Assembly: GCF_026967475.1 (NCBI RefSeq)
Contig: NZ_CP114058.1
Span: forward strand, 1,674,001 to 1,738,000
DNA from: Rouxiella chamberiensis
GTDB lineage: Bacteria; Pseudomonadota; Gammaproteobacteria; Enterobacterales; Enterobacteriaceae
Direction of reading: 5' to 3'
Length of the DNA: 64,000 nt
Translations under genes and position numbers: made by a program
Notes under the pieces: model-generated
Seen by the model: the letters and a program-made list of their open reading frames with translations, nothing else
The model's database searches: none
What the model was told of the DNA's origin: nothing
Part shown: positions 39,525 to 48,700 of the stretch, piece after piece
Layout of the letters: every line of letters starts with the position of its first letter
How positions within the stretch are numbered: the stretch's first letter is position 1

Positions 39525-40322
39525 TTGAAAAGCAAAAGCGAACAGTTGGCGGACATGCAACACCGTCGCGACAAGATATTGGAAATGATCAGGGAAGATG
39601 GCACTGTCACAGTGAAAATGCTTACTGACGCCTTTGAGTTGACCGAAGCCACGATCCGCACCGATTTGCGCGTGCTGCAAAAGCAGGGACACGTGCAGCG
39701 CTATCACGGCGGCGCCACGCTGATGGACGGCAAACAGAACACACACGCCCTGCTGTTGGAAAGACAGACGCAGATGAAAGAGAAAGAGGCGATTGGCAGG
39801 CTGGCGGCGAGTTTTATCGAGGCGGGCGATACGCTGATTCTTGACTCGGGCACCACCACCACGGCCATTGCCAACAATCTGGGACATATCAAGAAACTGT
39901 CGGTTATTACCACGGCGGTTAATATCGCCTTGCAGCTGGGCGGCGAACCCGGCGTAAATATCCTGCTGACCGGCGGCACCTTCAAGTTCCCGACGCTTTC
40001 GACTTCGGGTGAAAAGGCCGCCAGCTTTTTCGAAAATGTATTGGCCGAAAAGCTGTTTCTCGCCACGGCCTGCATTTCACCACGCGTCGGGCTGAGCTTC
40101 CCGAGCGAGACGGACATCAAGGTCAAAAGTGCGATGATCCAGTCGGCCAATCAGGTTTATGTGGTGGCGGATTCCAGCAAAATCGACAAGGTGTCGATGT
40201 TTGCCCTGCCGTGCGAGTGGTCGAAGATTCACTATCTTATTACCGATAGCGGCATTAGCGCCGAGTCCAAGGCCGCTTTCGAAGCGGTAGGCGTTGAGGT
40301 ATTAATCGCCTCGGCTTTCTAA
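39525..40322 (+). CDS. DeoR-family transcriptional regulator
   Basis: Sugar-operon regulator of 265 residues. The N-terminal winged helix-turn-helix (HRRDKILEMIREDGTVTVKMLTDAFELTEATIRTDLRVLQKQG) is typical DeoR, followed by RYHGGA. The C-terminal effector domain resembles sugar-phosphate isomerases: DTLILDSGTTTTAIANNL, ILLTGGTFKF, VVADSSKIDK. The start is TTG at 39525 with AGGGGA seven bases before it. Its stop overlaps the convergent MATE gene by four bases. Likely repressor of the divergent nine-gene operon, responding to a phosphorylated intermediate. Confidence 0.9.
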   Translation: MKSKSEQLADMQHRRDKILEMIREDGTVTVKMLTDAFELTEATIRTDLRVLQKQGHVQRYHGGATLMDGKQNTHALLLERQTQMKEKEAIGRLAASFIEAGDTLILDSGTTTTAIANNLGHIKKLSVITTAVNIALQLGGEPGVNILLTGGTFKFPTLSTSGEKAASFFENVLAEKLFLATACISPRVGLSFPSETDIKVKSAMIQSANQVYVVADSSKIDKVSMFALPCEWSKIHYLITDSGISAESKAAFEAVGVEVLIASAF

Positions 40323-41740
40323 TCGGTCACCACATTCAACGTCTCCGGCGCGCCGTCTTGCGGCTTCTCGACCAGACAGGTGCGCTGCCAGTCAATGCGC
40401 TCATAGAGAACCAGAGTCACGATGGCGAGTAACAGGTTGGTGACAGGGAACGCATACCACAGACCCGAAAGTTCAAGCGAGGTATAGCGGGACATCCCCC
40501 ACGCCAGCGGGATTTGCACCAGCCATTGCGACACCAGCGCCAGCGTCATGGTGGTCATGGTGCGGCCCGTGGCCCGAAATGCGCCACTTAGCGCCATCTG
40601 TAACCCAATCAGGCCGTAGCTTGGCGCGATGATTTGCAGAAAACGGCGGCCATTATCGATAACCGCCGTTTGTCCCGGCGCGAAGAATGCCACAATGTCT
40701 TCGGCAAATCCGTACGCCAGCAGCCCGACCAGCGTCAGAACCACGAAGGCGATGGCAGCGCTGACGCGCCCGATGGCCCTTGCCCGCGCAAAATTGCCCG
40801 CACCGACATTCTGGCCCACCAACGTCGCCGTCGCGATGGATACCCCTATTGCAGGCACAATCACCAGCGCATTGATATTGTTGACTACCCCGTAAGCCGC
40901 CGTCACCACCGTACCCAGCACGGCCACCAGCGCCATCATGCCGCTCGCACTCAGTGCATGCGCGCAAAGCTCGATGGAAGCCGGTAAACCAAGGCGCACT
41001 ACGGATTTGACAATCTTCAGTCGTGGCATCATCGCCCCAAAATAGAGGTTCAGCCCCACACGACCAAAACGCAGCACCAGCAATCCCGCCACCATCGCGA
41101 TGCCCTGATTGAACACGGTAGCGATCGCGGCCCCCGTCACGCCAAACGCCGGAATCACGCCCCAGCCGTAAATCAGCAACGGATCCATAAGGGCGTTCAG
41201 GATAAGCGTGCCGAGCGTTATCATCAGCGGAATTCGCACTTCGCCGGAGCCGCGCATCAAGGATTGCAGCATCGAAAAGCCGAAGGTAAAGATCAAGCCG
41301 CCAATCAGCACCCGCGAGAAGCTCAGCGCCGAAGGCAGTACCTCGTCGTGTGTGCCAAGTGCGTGCAACATCCACGGAGCCAGCCAATAGGCCACGAGCG
41401 CAATGGGCAGCGCAAACAGCAGTGACAGCATGAATGACTGCGCCGCTAACTGGTTGGCATCCTGATGTAACTTCGCCCCGATGCACTGCGCCACCATAGT
41501 CGTACCCGCAACGCTCACGCCAATGCCCAGCGCAAAAACCAGAAAAATAATAGGCTGGCTAACCGATATCGCCGCCACGGCCGTGTCACCCAGTCGCCCG
41601 ACCCAGAAGGCATCAATCATGATATAACCCGATTGAAGAAGATTGGCCAATATCACGGGAATCCCTATCTTTGCCAGAGAGCGCAATATCGAACCCTGTA
41701 ACAATACGTTGGCTGTGCCAGCGGAAATATCAGTTGCCAA
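40319..41740 (-). CDS. MATE-family multidrug/metabolite exporter
   Basis: Twelve-helix exporter of 473 residues in the MATE (NorM/DinF) family. Two six-helix halves are visible, the first starting SLAKIGIPVILANLLQSGYIMIDAFWVGRLGDTAVAAISVSQPI, the second SVVRLGLPASIELCAHALSASGMMALVAVLGTVVTAAYGVVNNI. The start appears to be TTG at 41740 with AAGGAA seven bases upstream. It is the last same-strand gene of the biosynthetic cluster, 62 bases after the MaoC-like gene, so a role in export of the product or self-resistance is plausible but inferred. Confidence 0.88.
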   Translation of the reverse strand: MATDISAGTANVLLQGSILRSLAKIGIPVILANLLQSGYIMIDAFWVGRLGDTAVAAISVSQPIIFLVFALGIGVSVAGTTMVAQCIGAKLHQDANQLAAQSFMLSLLFALPIALVAYWLAPWMLHALGTHDEVLPSALSFSRVLIGGLIFTFGFSMLQSLMRGSGEVRIPLMITLGTLILNALMDPLLIYGWGVIPAFGVTGAAIATVFNQGIAMVAGLLVLRFGRVGLNLYFGAMMPRLKIVKSVVRLGLPASIELCAHALSASGMMALVAVLGTVVTAAYGVVNNINALVIVPAIGVSIATATLVGQNVGAGNFARARAIGRVSAAIAFVVLTLVGLLAYGFAEDIVAFFAPGQTAVIDNGRRFLQIIAPSYGLIGLQMALSGAFRATGRTMTTMTLALVSQWLVQIPLAWGMSRYTSLELSGLWYAFPVTNLLLAIVTLVLYERIDWQRTCLVEKPQDGAPETLNVVTD

Positions 41741-41802
41741 GAAACTTTCCTTATTATGTGCGGCAATGAATGCCTTTATTTTTATCGCCGGTTGAACGGC
41801 AA

Positions 41803-42345
41803 TTACAGTGTGTCAACGGGTTTGCCTGCCCGAAAAATAAGCAGCTTGCCGATGAGTTCCTGACGCAATTTATTATCCTGACCAAAAGTCCCTATCTGAA
41901 TACTGACCTTTGCCCGGTCGGGTCTGGCGGGGGATGACGAAATCTCGGTGATTCGGGCCTGGATTCGCAGAATATCGCCCGGGCGCGTAGGCCGCAGCCA
42001 GTTGATTTTCTCTACGCCGGTCCCAATAATCCCCTGCGCCAGCGGCAGACTTTTTACCAGCAGATTCATGGTGATACTAACGGTATGCCAACCGCTGGCC
42101 GCCAGCCCCCTAAAGATGGAATCTTTCGCCAGTTCGTCGTCCATATGAAACGGCTGTGGATCGTATTTACTCGAAAATTCGGTTATCTCCTGTGCCGAGA
42201 CATAATATTCAGGGCTATGAAAAATCTGACCCACCGCGAGGCCGTCTAAATGCAGCGCAGCGGGCGAAGACTCCGATAGAGTCTGAGGGGCCGCATATTC
42301 CTCGGCACCGTGTAAATAATCATTCGCAGCATTTTCTTCATACAT
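41803..42345 (-). CDS. MaoC-like hydratase/dehydratase
   Basis: Single hot-dog protein of 180 residues. It carries a MaoC-type motif: VSAQEITEFSSKYDPQPFHMDDELAKDSIFRGLAASGWHT, where the Asp and His (DPQPFH) are the usual (R)-enoyl-CoA/ACP hydratase residues. It continues with GTGVEKINWLRPTRPGDILRIQARITEI. The ATG at 42345 has AAGGTG nine bases upstream. Cluster position suggests dehydration or hydration of a polyketide or fatty acyl intermediate in trans. Could also be an unrelated acyl-CoA enzyme. Confidence 0.82.
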   Translation of the reverse strand: MYEENAANDYLHGAEEYAAPQTLSESSPAALHLDGLAVGQIFHSPEYYVSAQEITEFSSKYDPQPFHMDDELAKDSIFRGLAASGWHTVSITMNLLVKSLPLAQGIIGTGVEKINWLRPTRPGDILRIQARITEISSSPARPDRAKVSIQIGTFGQDNKLRQELIGKLLIFRAGKPVDTL

Positions 42346-42441
42346 TGTAAAAAGCACCTTGTTATTTTTGAGCCTGTTTGCCGACGCAATATCGCCTGGT
42401 GTTGTACGCTCTTGTCGGCCATGACAATGTCTTGCCTGCTT

Positions 42442-43125
42442 TCAGGAAAAGGCCAGCCAATTGGCCCTGGCCTGCCCACTGCGCATTCGAAAATTGATAA
42501 ATACCTCTTCGTCGTCCAGCGACAGATAAAGGTTGAAACGAAAGACCTGTTCCAGCGTCAACCCCGGCGGCTGCACATAGCTGTGTCCGGGATAGATACG
42601 CACCTGCTGCGAAAGAAGCGCCTTGAGCCGTTCCAGACTGGCGAACATGCTTTTGGCCGCCGCGCGGTCGGGGCAGAGTCCGCAGCCTTCGATAAACAGC
42701 GTGTCGCCCGTAAACAGATGCGGGCCTATCCAGTAGCAGGTGCTCCCGGGGGTGTGGCCGGGTGTAATGACCGGGCGGATCATCATGCCGCCGACTTCAA
42801 AGCATTGCTCTTCGAAGGTTTGCAGCGCGGCAATCGCAAAGCCCGAAAATTGCGCTTCCTGTCTGGACATCCACACCGGACAGCCGTGAATGTCGGCCAG
42901 ACTCGCGGCGAGATCGGTATGGTCGGCGTGGGCGTGCGTCAGCAGAATGCCCGCCAGTTCGGCATTCGCTTCGTGCAGCGCGGTTTCCAGTCGGGCCTTT
43001 TCCCAGGCGGGATCAATCAGCAGCGCTTTTCCCGTGCGGCGATTCACCACCAGATAGTTGTTGTTGATAAATCGCCCCTGACTCACTTTCAGCGTGGTCA
43101 CGGTGATCTCTTGCGATGAATTCAC
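42442..43125 (-). CDS. Metallo-beta-lactamase-fold hydrolase (glyoxalase II / PksB type)
   Basis: Zinc hydrolase of about 227 residues. The metal motif is LLTHAHADHTDL (HxHxDH), with further ligands in TPGHTPGSTCYW and LFTGDTLFIEGCG and a late His in IYPGHSYV. Hydrolases of this sort (PksB, BaeB) accompany trans-AT polyketide clusters, perhaps for thioester editing. The start is taken as GTG at 43125, whose GTGA overlaps the glycosyltransferase stop; a TTG at 43137 is an alternative. Confidence 0.85.
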   Translation of the reverse strand: MNSSQEITVTTLKVSQGRFINNNYLVVNRRTGKALLIDPAWEKARLETALHEANAELAGILLTHAHADHTDLAASLADIHGCPVWMSRQEAQFSGFAIAALQTFEEQCFEVGGMMIRPVITPGHTPGSTCYWIGPHLFTGDTLFIEGCGLCPDRAAAKSMFASLERLKALLSQQVRIYPGHSYVQPPGLTLEQVFRFNLYLSLDDEEVFINFRMRSGQARANWLAFS

Positions 43126-44387
43126 AGGTATCCCCAATGCTGTAGCGTTTTTATGGTGGTTTCCACGCCGTTTTCCTGCCCTACTTGCTGCCTGAGCCGT
43201 TTCGCACGTTCCACGACGTCGGCAGAAAAGCTTTTGATGAGCGCCGTTTCGATGTCGGCTTCGTCGACGCGTTTAAGGGACAGGCTGCCGCCGCTGACGC
43301 CGAGGTTCTCGAGCTGCCACGCCCAGTAAAATTGATCATAGATAAACGGCATGATGACCTGCGGCGTACCGGCCCTTGCGGCGGCGGCAACCGTACCGCC
43401 GCCGCCGTGGTGAAACACGGTTTTCACTTTCGGAAACAGCCACGCGTGCGAGACGTGATCAACACAGATAACGCCCGGCAGAGTGGCCGCCGCAATCATT
43501 TCCGCCACCAGCGCGCCGCTGCCGCGCACAATGACAGCCCGCACCCCCATATTGCGAAGCACGGCGATGATTTTCTGCGTCAACCCGACGGGATCCGAGC
43601 TGACCATGCTGCCAAAACCGATATAAATGGGCGCCTCGCCTTCGGCTATAAAACGCTCGAGCGCCGGTGAAACGGTCTGGGTCGAGGTGACAGCGCCCTC
43701 CCAGCTGCCGGTGATTTTAATGCTCTCCTCAGGCCATTCGGCGGGACGCGGCACCAGATGCGGGCTAAAGGCATAGAGAATTTTCCGCGCATCGTTGCGT
43801 TTATCCGCCCACGGCCCGCTCCAGCGCCAGTCATTCAGCCCCAGACTGGCGCGGCAGGCGCTAAAGGATTTCGCCACGAAGCGCCACATCACGAGGCGCA
43901 GCAGTTTCCAGACCGCGAGGTTGACAACCCCCGGCAGCCTGATGATTTTATTCAGGAAAAACGGCGGAATGGTGCGCGACGGCGTCAGCGGCGCAAAATA
44001 GGCGGTGACCACCGGAATATCGAACTTTTCGCCAATCGACATTGCCAGCGGTACCGCCTGATTGGCGGCGATGATCAGTCGGCTGCCGCTCGCCGCGGCC
44101 GTTCCCTGCTCCACCCATAGCGACATCAGTTTTTCGACTACACCCGACATCTTTCTGGCCGCCTTGCGCACCGACTCGCCGTCCATCAGATCCTGCTCCA
44201 CCTGCATCGCCTCCGGTAAATCCAGATCCCAGCGGTCGAACCCCAACCCCTCGTCGATAACAAACTGCGCGTTGCGTTCGCCCGACATGATGGAGCATTG
44301 ATGCCCCATCTGTTGCAGCCGCTTGCCCAGCACGATAAACGGGCGAATATCGCCCATCGACCCGGCGGTTATCATAGACACTTTCAT
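43122..44387 (-). CDS. GT1-family glycosyltransferase (MGT/UGT-like)
   Basis: Glycosyltransferase of 421 residues with GT-B fold. The N-terminal acceptor domain starts MKVSMITAGSMGDIRPFIVLGKRLQQMGHQ, typical of sterol/macrolide glucosyltransferases. The C-terminal donor domain has IYIGFGSMVSSDP and the signature VFHHGGGGTVAAAARAGTPQVIMPFIYDQFYWAWQLENLG, with the donor-contacting His-Gly-Gly and Asp-Gln. ATG at 44387 with GAGGGGCGAGC just upstream. It presumably glycosylates a hydroxyl placed by the upstream P450. Confidence 0.9.
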   Translation of the reverse strand: MKVSMITAGSMGDIRPFIVLGKRLQQMGHQCSIMSGERNAQFVIDEGLGFDRWDLDLPEAMQVEQDLMDGESVRKAARKMSGVVEKLMSLWVEQGTAAASGSRLIIAANQAVPLAMSIGEKFDIPVVTAYFAPLTPSRTIPPFFLNKIIRLPGVVNLAVWKLLRLVMWRFVAKSFSACRASLGLNDWRWSGPWADKRNDARKILYAFSPHLVPRPAEWPEESIKITGSWEGAVTSTQTVSPALERFIAEGEAPIYIGFGSMVSSDPVGLTQKIIAVLRNMGVRAVIVRGSGALVAEMIAAATLPGVICVDHVSHAWLFPKVKTVFHHGGGGTVAAAARAGTPQVIMPFIYDQFYWAWQLENLGVSGGSLSLKRVDEADIETALIKSFSADVVERAKRLRQQVGQENGVETTIKTLQHWGYL

Positions 44388-44444
44388 TGCTCGCCCCTTG
44401 AATGGCCGGGATGAAACCGCCGTCCTTCTGCGGGGCGAGGCCGG

Positions 44445-45725
44445 TTATCGTTCAGGAATAATGACATTCAGATTTTCAAAACCATGCAGGAAGTTGGAAT
44501 AGTTGCGTTCGGGTTCGTCGAGCACGTTTATCGCGGTGAAGCGCTTTAGGATCTCCTCCCAGATAATCGCCAGCTGCATTTCGGCAACTCGACTTCCTAC
44601 ACAGGCGTGAACGCCCACGCCAAAGGAGAGATGCCGACGGGCGCGGTCACGATCGATGCAGAAGGTATCCGGGTCATCAATTGCGGTGGCATCGCGATTG
44701 CCGGACAGATACCACATCAGCACGCGGTCGCCCTCTCTGATGGTTTTGCCCCGGATCTCTACATCCCGATTTGCAACGCGGCTCATGAAGCTTATCGGCG
44801 TCTGAAAACGCAGGGTTTCAGACACCATGGAAGCCACGAGTTTCGGATTGGCTCTGAGCTTGGCGAACTCCTGCGGGTATTTGTCCAGCCAGTACACACT
44901 GCCCGAGATGGTATTTCGCGTGGTGTCATTACCGCCGATAATCAGCAGCACGATGGTGCCGCGAAACTGCTCCAGCGTCATGTCGCAGGTTTCGGGGTGA
45001 TGCGCCAGCATCGAAATCAGGTCGTGCCCCGGCGGGCCTCGACGGCGTTTTTCCCATAGCGCTTCAAACGCCTGATAGCATTTGATGGTCTCCTGCGCTT
45101 TATGCTCCCAGCTTTTCACCGGCCCTCGTCCCGGCTCGAACATCAGCATGTCGGACCAATACGTCAGTTTGCGGCGATCCTCGAAGGGAAAATCGAACAG
45201 TGTCGCCAATACGGTGGCCGTCAGCTCTTTGGAAACGTGTTCCACCCAGTCAAACGGCTTGCCGATAGGCAGGCCATCGAGAATCATCCCCGCGCGCTCG
45301 CGCAGCAACGGTTCCATGCGAGCGAGGCTCGACGGCCCCATTGCGGGCGTCACCGCCTTGCGATGCTGCGTGTGCTCCGGCGGGTCCATGGTGATAAATC
45401 CGACATTTTTACGTCGTTCATGACCCAGCGCCTTCAGCGCCTTGTCCAGCTTTATCTTCTCTTCAATCGACTTGAGGTCGATATTTTCGGTCGAGGTGAA
45501 ATCGCGATAATTGTTGCCGACGGCGCGAATGTCTTCCCACAGCGTCAGTGACCAATAGGGGCCGAATTCGCTGTCGGGCGTGAAATGCACCGGATCTTCG
45601 CGGCGCAGACGCGCGAAAACCGGCAGCTCGGTTGCCTTGGCAAAACGGTCGCGACGTGCAGGATTAAGCTCGGCCAGCGGCAGCGTGTGAATATCTTCAA
45701 TCTCGACGTGGGTCAGTTCAGCCAT
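44445..45725 (-). CDS. Cytochrome P450, CYP153-like
   Basis: Soluble bacterial P450, 426 residues from the ATG at 45725 (GAGGG about nine bases upstream, one base after the NRPS stop). The heme loop is HLSFGVGVHACVG with the axial Cys, the I-helix is LLIIGGNDTTRNTI, the K-helix ETLR. Several segments (EDPVHFTPDSEFGPYWSLT, DMLMFEPG, MWYLSGNRD) strongly recall CYP153 alkane/fatty-acid omega-hydroxylases, including GGNDTTRN in place of the common AGxDTT. I infer hydroxylation of an acyl chain on the product. Very tight coupling to the NRPS gene. Confidence 0.9.
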   Translation of the reverse strand: MAELTHVEIEDIHTLPLAELNPARRDRFAKATELPVFARLRREDPVHFTPDSEFGPYWSLTLWEDIRAVGNNYRDFTSTENIDLKSIEEKIKLDKALKALGHERRKNVGFITMDPPEHTQHRKAVTPAMGPSSLARMEPLLRERAGMILDGLPIGKPFDWVEHVSKELTATVLATLFDFPFEDRRKLTYWSDMLMFEPGRGPVKSWEHKAQETIKCYQAFEALWEKRRRGPPGHDLISMLAHHPETCDMTLEQFRGTIVLLIIGGNDTTRNTISGSVYWLDKYPQEFAKLRANPKLVASMVSETLRFQTPISFMSRVANRDVEIRGKTIREGDRVLMWYLSGNRDATAIDDPDTFCIDRDRARRHLSFGVGVHACVGSRVAEMQLAIIWEEILKRFTAINVLDEPERNYSNFLHGFENLNVIIPER

Positions 45726-45726
45726 C

Positions 45727-48700
45727 TTATTCACCCTCTCTCTTTTCCACGGTGTTACCGCACAAGTGAAGCCAACATTGCACAAGTTCGGAGACGTGAG
45801 GCGCTTTCAGCACGCTAAAGTGCTGCGCAGGCCCCGAAACGGTCTCGAGTTTTTCCGCCCAGTTTGCCCATCCGGAGGCATCGATATCCCGACGTTCGCG
45901 GTCCTGGTCTCGGCCGTCATCGACGGATCACGCACCTGAACCAGATTGACCTGTCCGTGATAGCGCGAGGCAGGTCGATAGGCAGTCTGTCTTGCAGCCA
46001 GGAAGGTCTGCCACGGCCCCGTCAATAACGGCGGCGAGGCAGGGGTCGGCATTCTGCCGTTTTCTTTGAGATGTTGATGAAGGCTTGCGAGCAGCGCGTC
46101 GATATCCTGACGGGCGTAAATATCCGCGTCGATTGTCAGCGACTGACCCCGCGTATAACCCAGACTCTCGACGTATTCGCGCATGCAGTCGGCAAGCGCA
46201 GGCGTTGAAGCAGGTTCATCCGGGCCAAGCGGCGCTTCGGAATCGACCAGCATCAACGATGCTATGCGCACCTGCTGCGAAGCACTCTGTCGCGCCATCT
46301 CGAACGCCACCTGACCGCCAAACGAATGCCCGAGCAGATGAACGGGGTGTTCGCCACCAAGACCGGCCTGACGTAAGGCGTGCAGATTGCGCGCGGCGGC
46401 GGCTTGCACCGACTGTTCGGGGGTATCAACGCCGTCGAGACCTTTGGCAAGCAGGCCATAGACCGGTTGATTCGCAGGGAGAGCCTGCACCAGCGGCAGA
46501 AAGTCGGTGACGGTAGACCCGGCACCCGCGATGCAAAACAGCGGCGGGAGATGCGCCGCGCCTTTTTGCAGCAGGATAAGCGGGTTGAAATCTGCGACCG
46601 GAGGGGTCGAAGCAGGCGATTCGGCGCAGTTCACCTCCGTCTGCAACGCGCTGGAAGTGAGTGAAAACTGATGGATAGACGCCTGTGGCGCGCTGACCAT
46701 CGCCTCGAGGGTCGCGAGATAACCTTCGACCATCCGCTCGGCGGTGTCGCGGTTAAACAGATCCACGGCATATTCCAGAATGCCGTCCATGCCAAGCGCC
46801 TCGCCGTGTTCGCCGTATTTTTCATACAGCATGTAGTAGAGATCCCACTTGGTATTACCGCTGTGCGCCGGATAGACCTGCGCATCAAGCCCCGGCACCG
46901 CAAAGGTTTCCGACGGCGTGTTTTGCAGGATAAGCATGGTCTGGAACAGCGGATAATGCGCGGGCGAGCGCACCGGCAGCAGCTCCGTCACCAGCTTTAG
47001 GTAGGGAATATCCTGATTTTCGTAGGCGTTAAGCGCCTGCGCGCGCACGCGTTTGAGCACCTCGTCGACACGCGGATTACCGGAAGTATCCACGCGCATC
47101 ACCCACTGCGTCAGGAAGCAGCCCACCAGCTCGCTCAGTGCCTGATCGCTGCGCCCGGCCAGAATTGCGCCCAGCGGAATATCTTCGCCCGCGCCGAGAC
47201 GGGTGTAGAAAATGCCCAACGCCGCCTGCAAAACCATCGACAGCGTCATGGTGTGCGCACGCGCCAGCGCGCTCAAACGCTGATGCAAACCGGCCTCGAT
47301 GCGCAGCGGCACCACTTCGCCCCGATAACTCGGTGTTGGCGGACGCGGTCTGTCCTGCGGCAACGCCAGCGTCGCGGGCACCCCGTCGAGCGTCTTTTTC
47401 CAGTAAGCCAACTGTTCGGCATACAGGCTGTCGGGCTGATTGACGTCGCCCAGCAGCGCGCGGTGCCACACGGCATAATCGGCATAATCCACCGGCAGCG
47501 CGGCAAACGGCGGAGCCTGCCCCGCCAGACGCGACTGGTAGGCCAGCGTCAGATCGCGCGTCAGCGGTGCCAGCGAGAAGGCATCGCAGGCAATATGGTG
47601 GAACAGCATGACCAGCACGTGCGACTGGGGTCCGACGCGCAGGATGGACGGACGAAACGGCAGATCGACCGCCAGATCAAAGACGCGGGTAATGGCGTCG
47701 AACACCGTCTCCCGAACCCGTTCGGCACTGACGTCGATACACGGCACCTCAAGCTCGACCTGCTCGAAAGGGGTGATAACCTGAACCGGCTGCCCTTCCA
47801 CCACCGCAAAGCGGGTGCGCAGCGTTTCGTGGCGTGCCACCAGATCGTTGAGCGCGGCCGTCAATGCTTCCAGGTTAAGCTCGCCCTGCAGCGAAACCAC
47901 GATGGGCGTGTTGAGCGAGGCGTTGTCGCCGCGCGTATTCTGCCCGACCCACATCAGATGCTGGCTGTAGGACACGGGCAGCGGTTGCGGGCGCGGTGCG
48001 ATACGGGCCAACGGCTTGCGCACCCGTTGTTGCGGATTAAGCTGTTTCGAAAGTCCGGCAACGGTCGGATTTTCAAACAGCACACGCACCGGCAGCTCGA
48101 TGCCCAGTCTGGCGCGAATCCGGCCAATCAAGCCGGTCGCCAGAATCGAATGACCGCCCATCGCAAAGAAATCGTCGTCTATCCCTATCTGCGGCTCTTG
48201 CAGCAGCTCGGCATAAAGCTCGCACAGCGCGAGTTCCTGCGCATCGCGCGGCGCGCGATAGTGAGCCGTGTCATTAAATTCCACCGCTGGCAGCGCCTTG
48301 ATATCGACTTTTCCGTTGGCCGTGAGCGGAAACGCCGCCAGCGTGATAATACGCGCAGGCACCATGTAATCCGGCAGACGCTCGCCGAGATGCTCGAGCA
48401 ATGCCGCTTCCGTCGCGGTGCCCTCCACATAGGCGACCAGCCGTTTACCGCCCCCGTTGTCCACCGCCAACACCCGCGCCTTTTCAATCAGGGGGTGTGC
48501 GGCTAAATGGCTTTCGATTTCACCAAGCTCGATGCGAAAACCGCGCAGTTTGACCTGCTGATCGTTACGCCCCATAAACAGCAGATTGCCGTCCGGCCTG
48601 TATCGCACCAGATCTCCCGTGCGATACAGGCGGTTGGCCGCCGAACTGTCGGCCGCGAACGGGTCGGCAATAAAGCGCTCGGCGGTGAGTTCGGGCGCAT

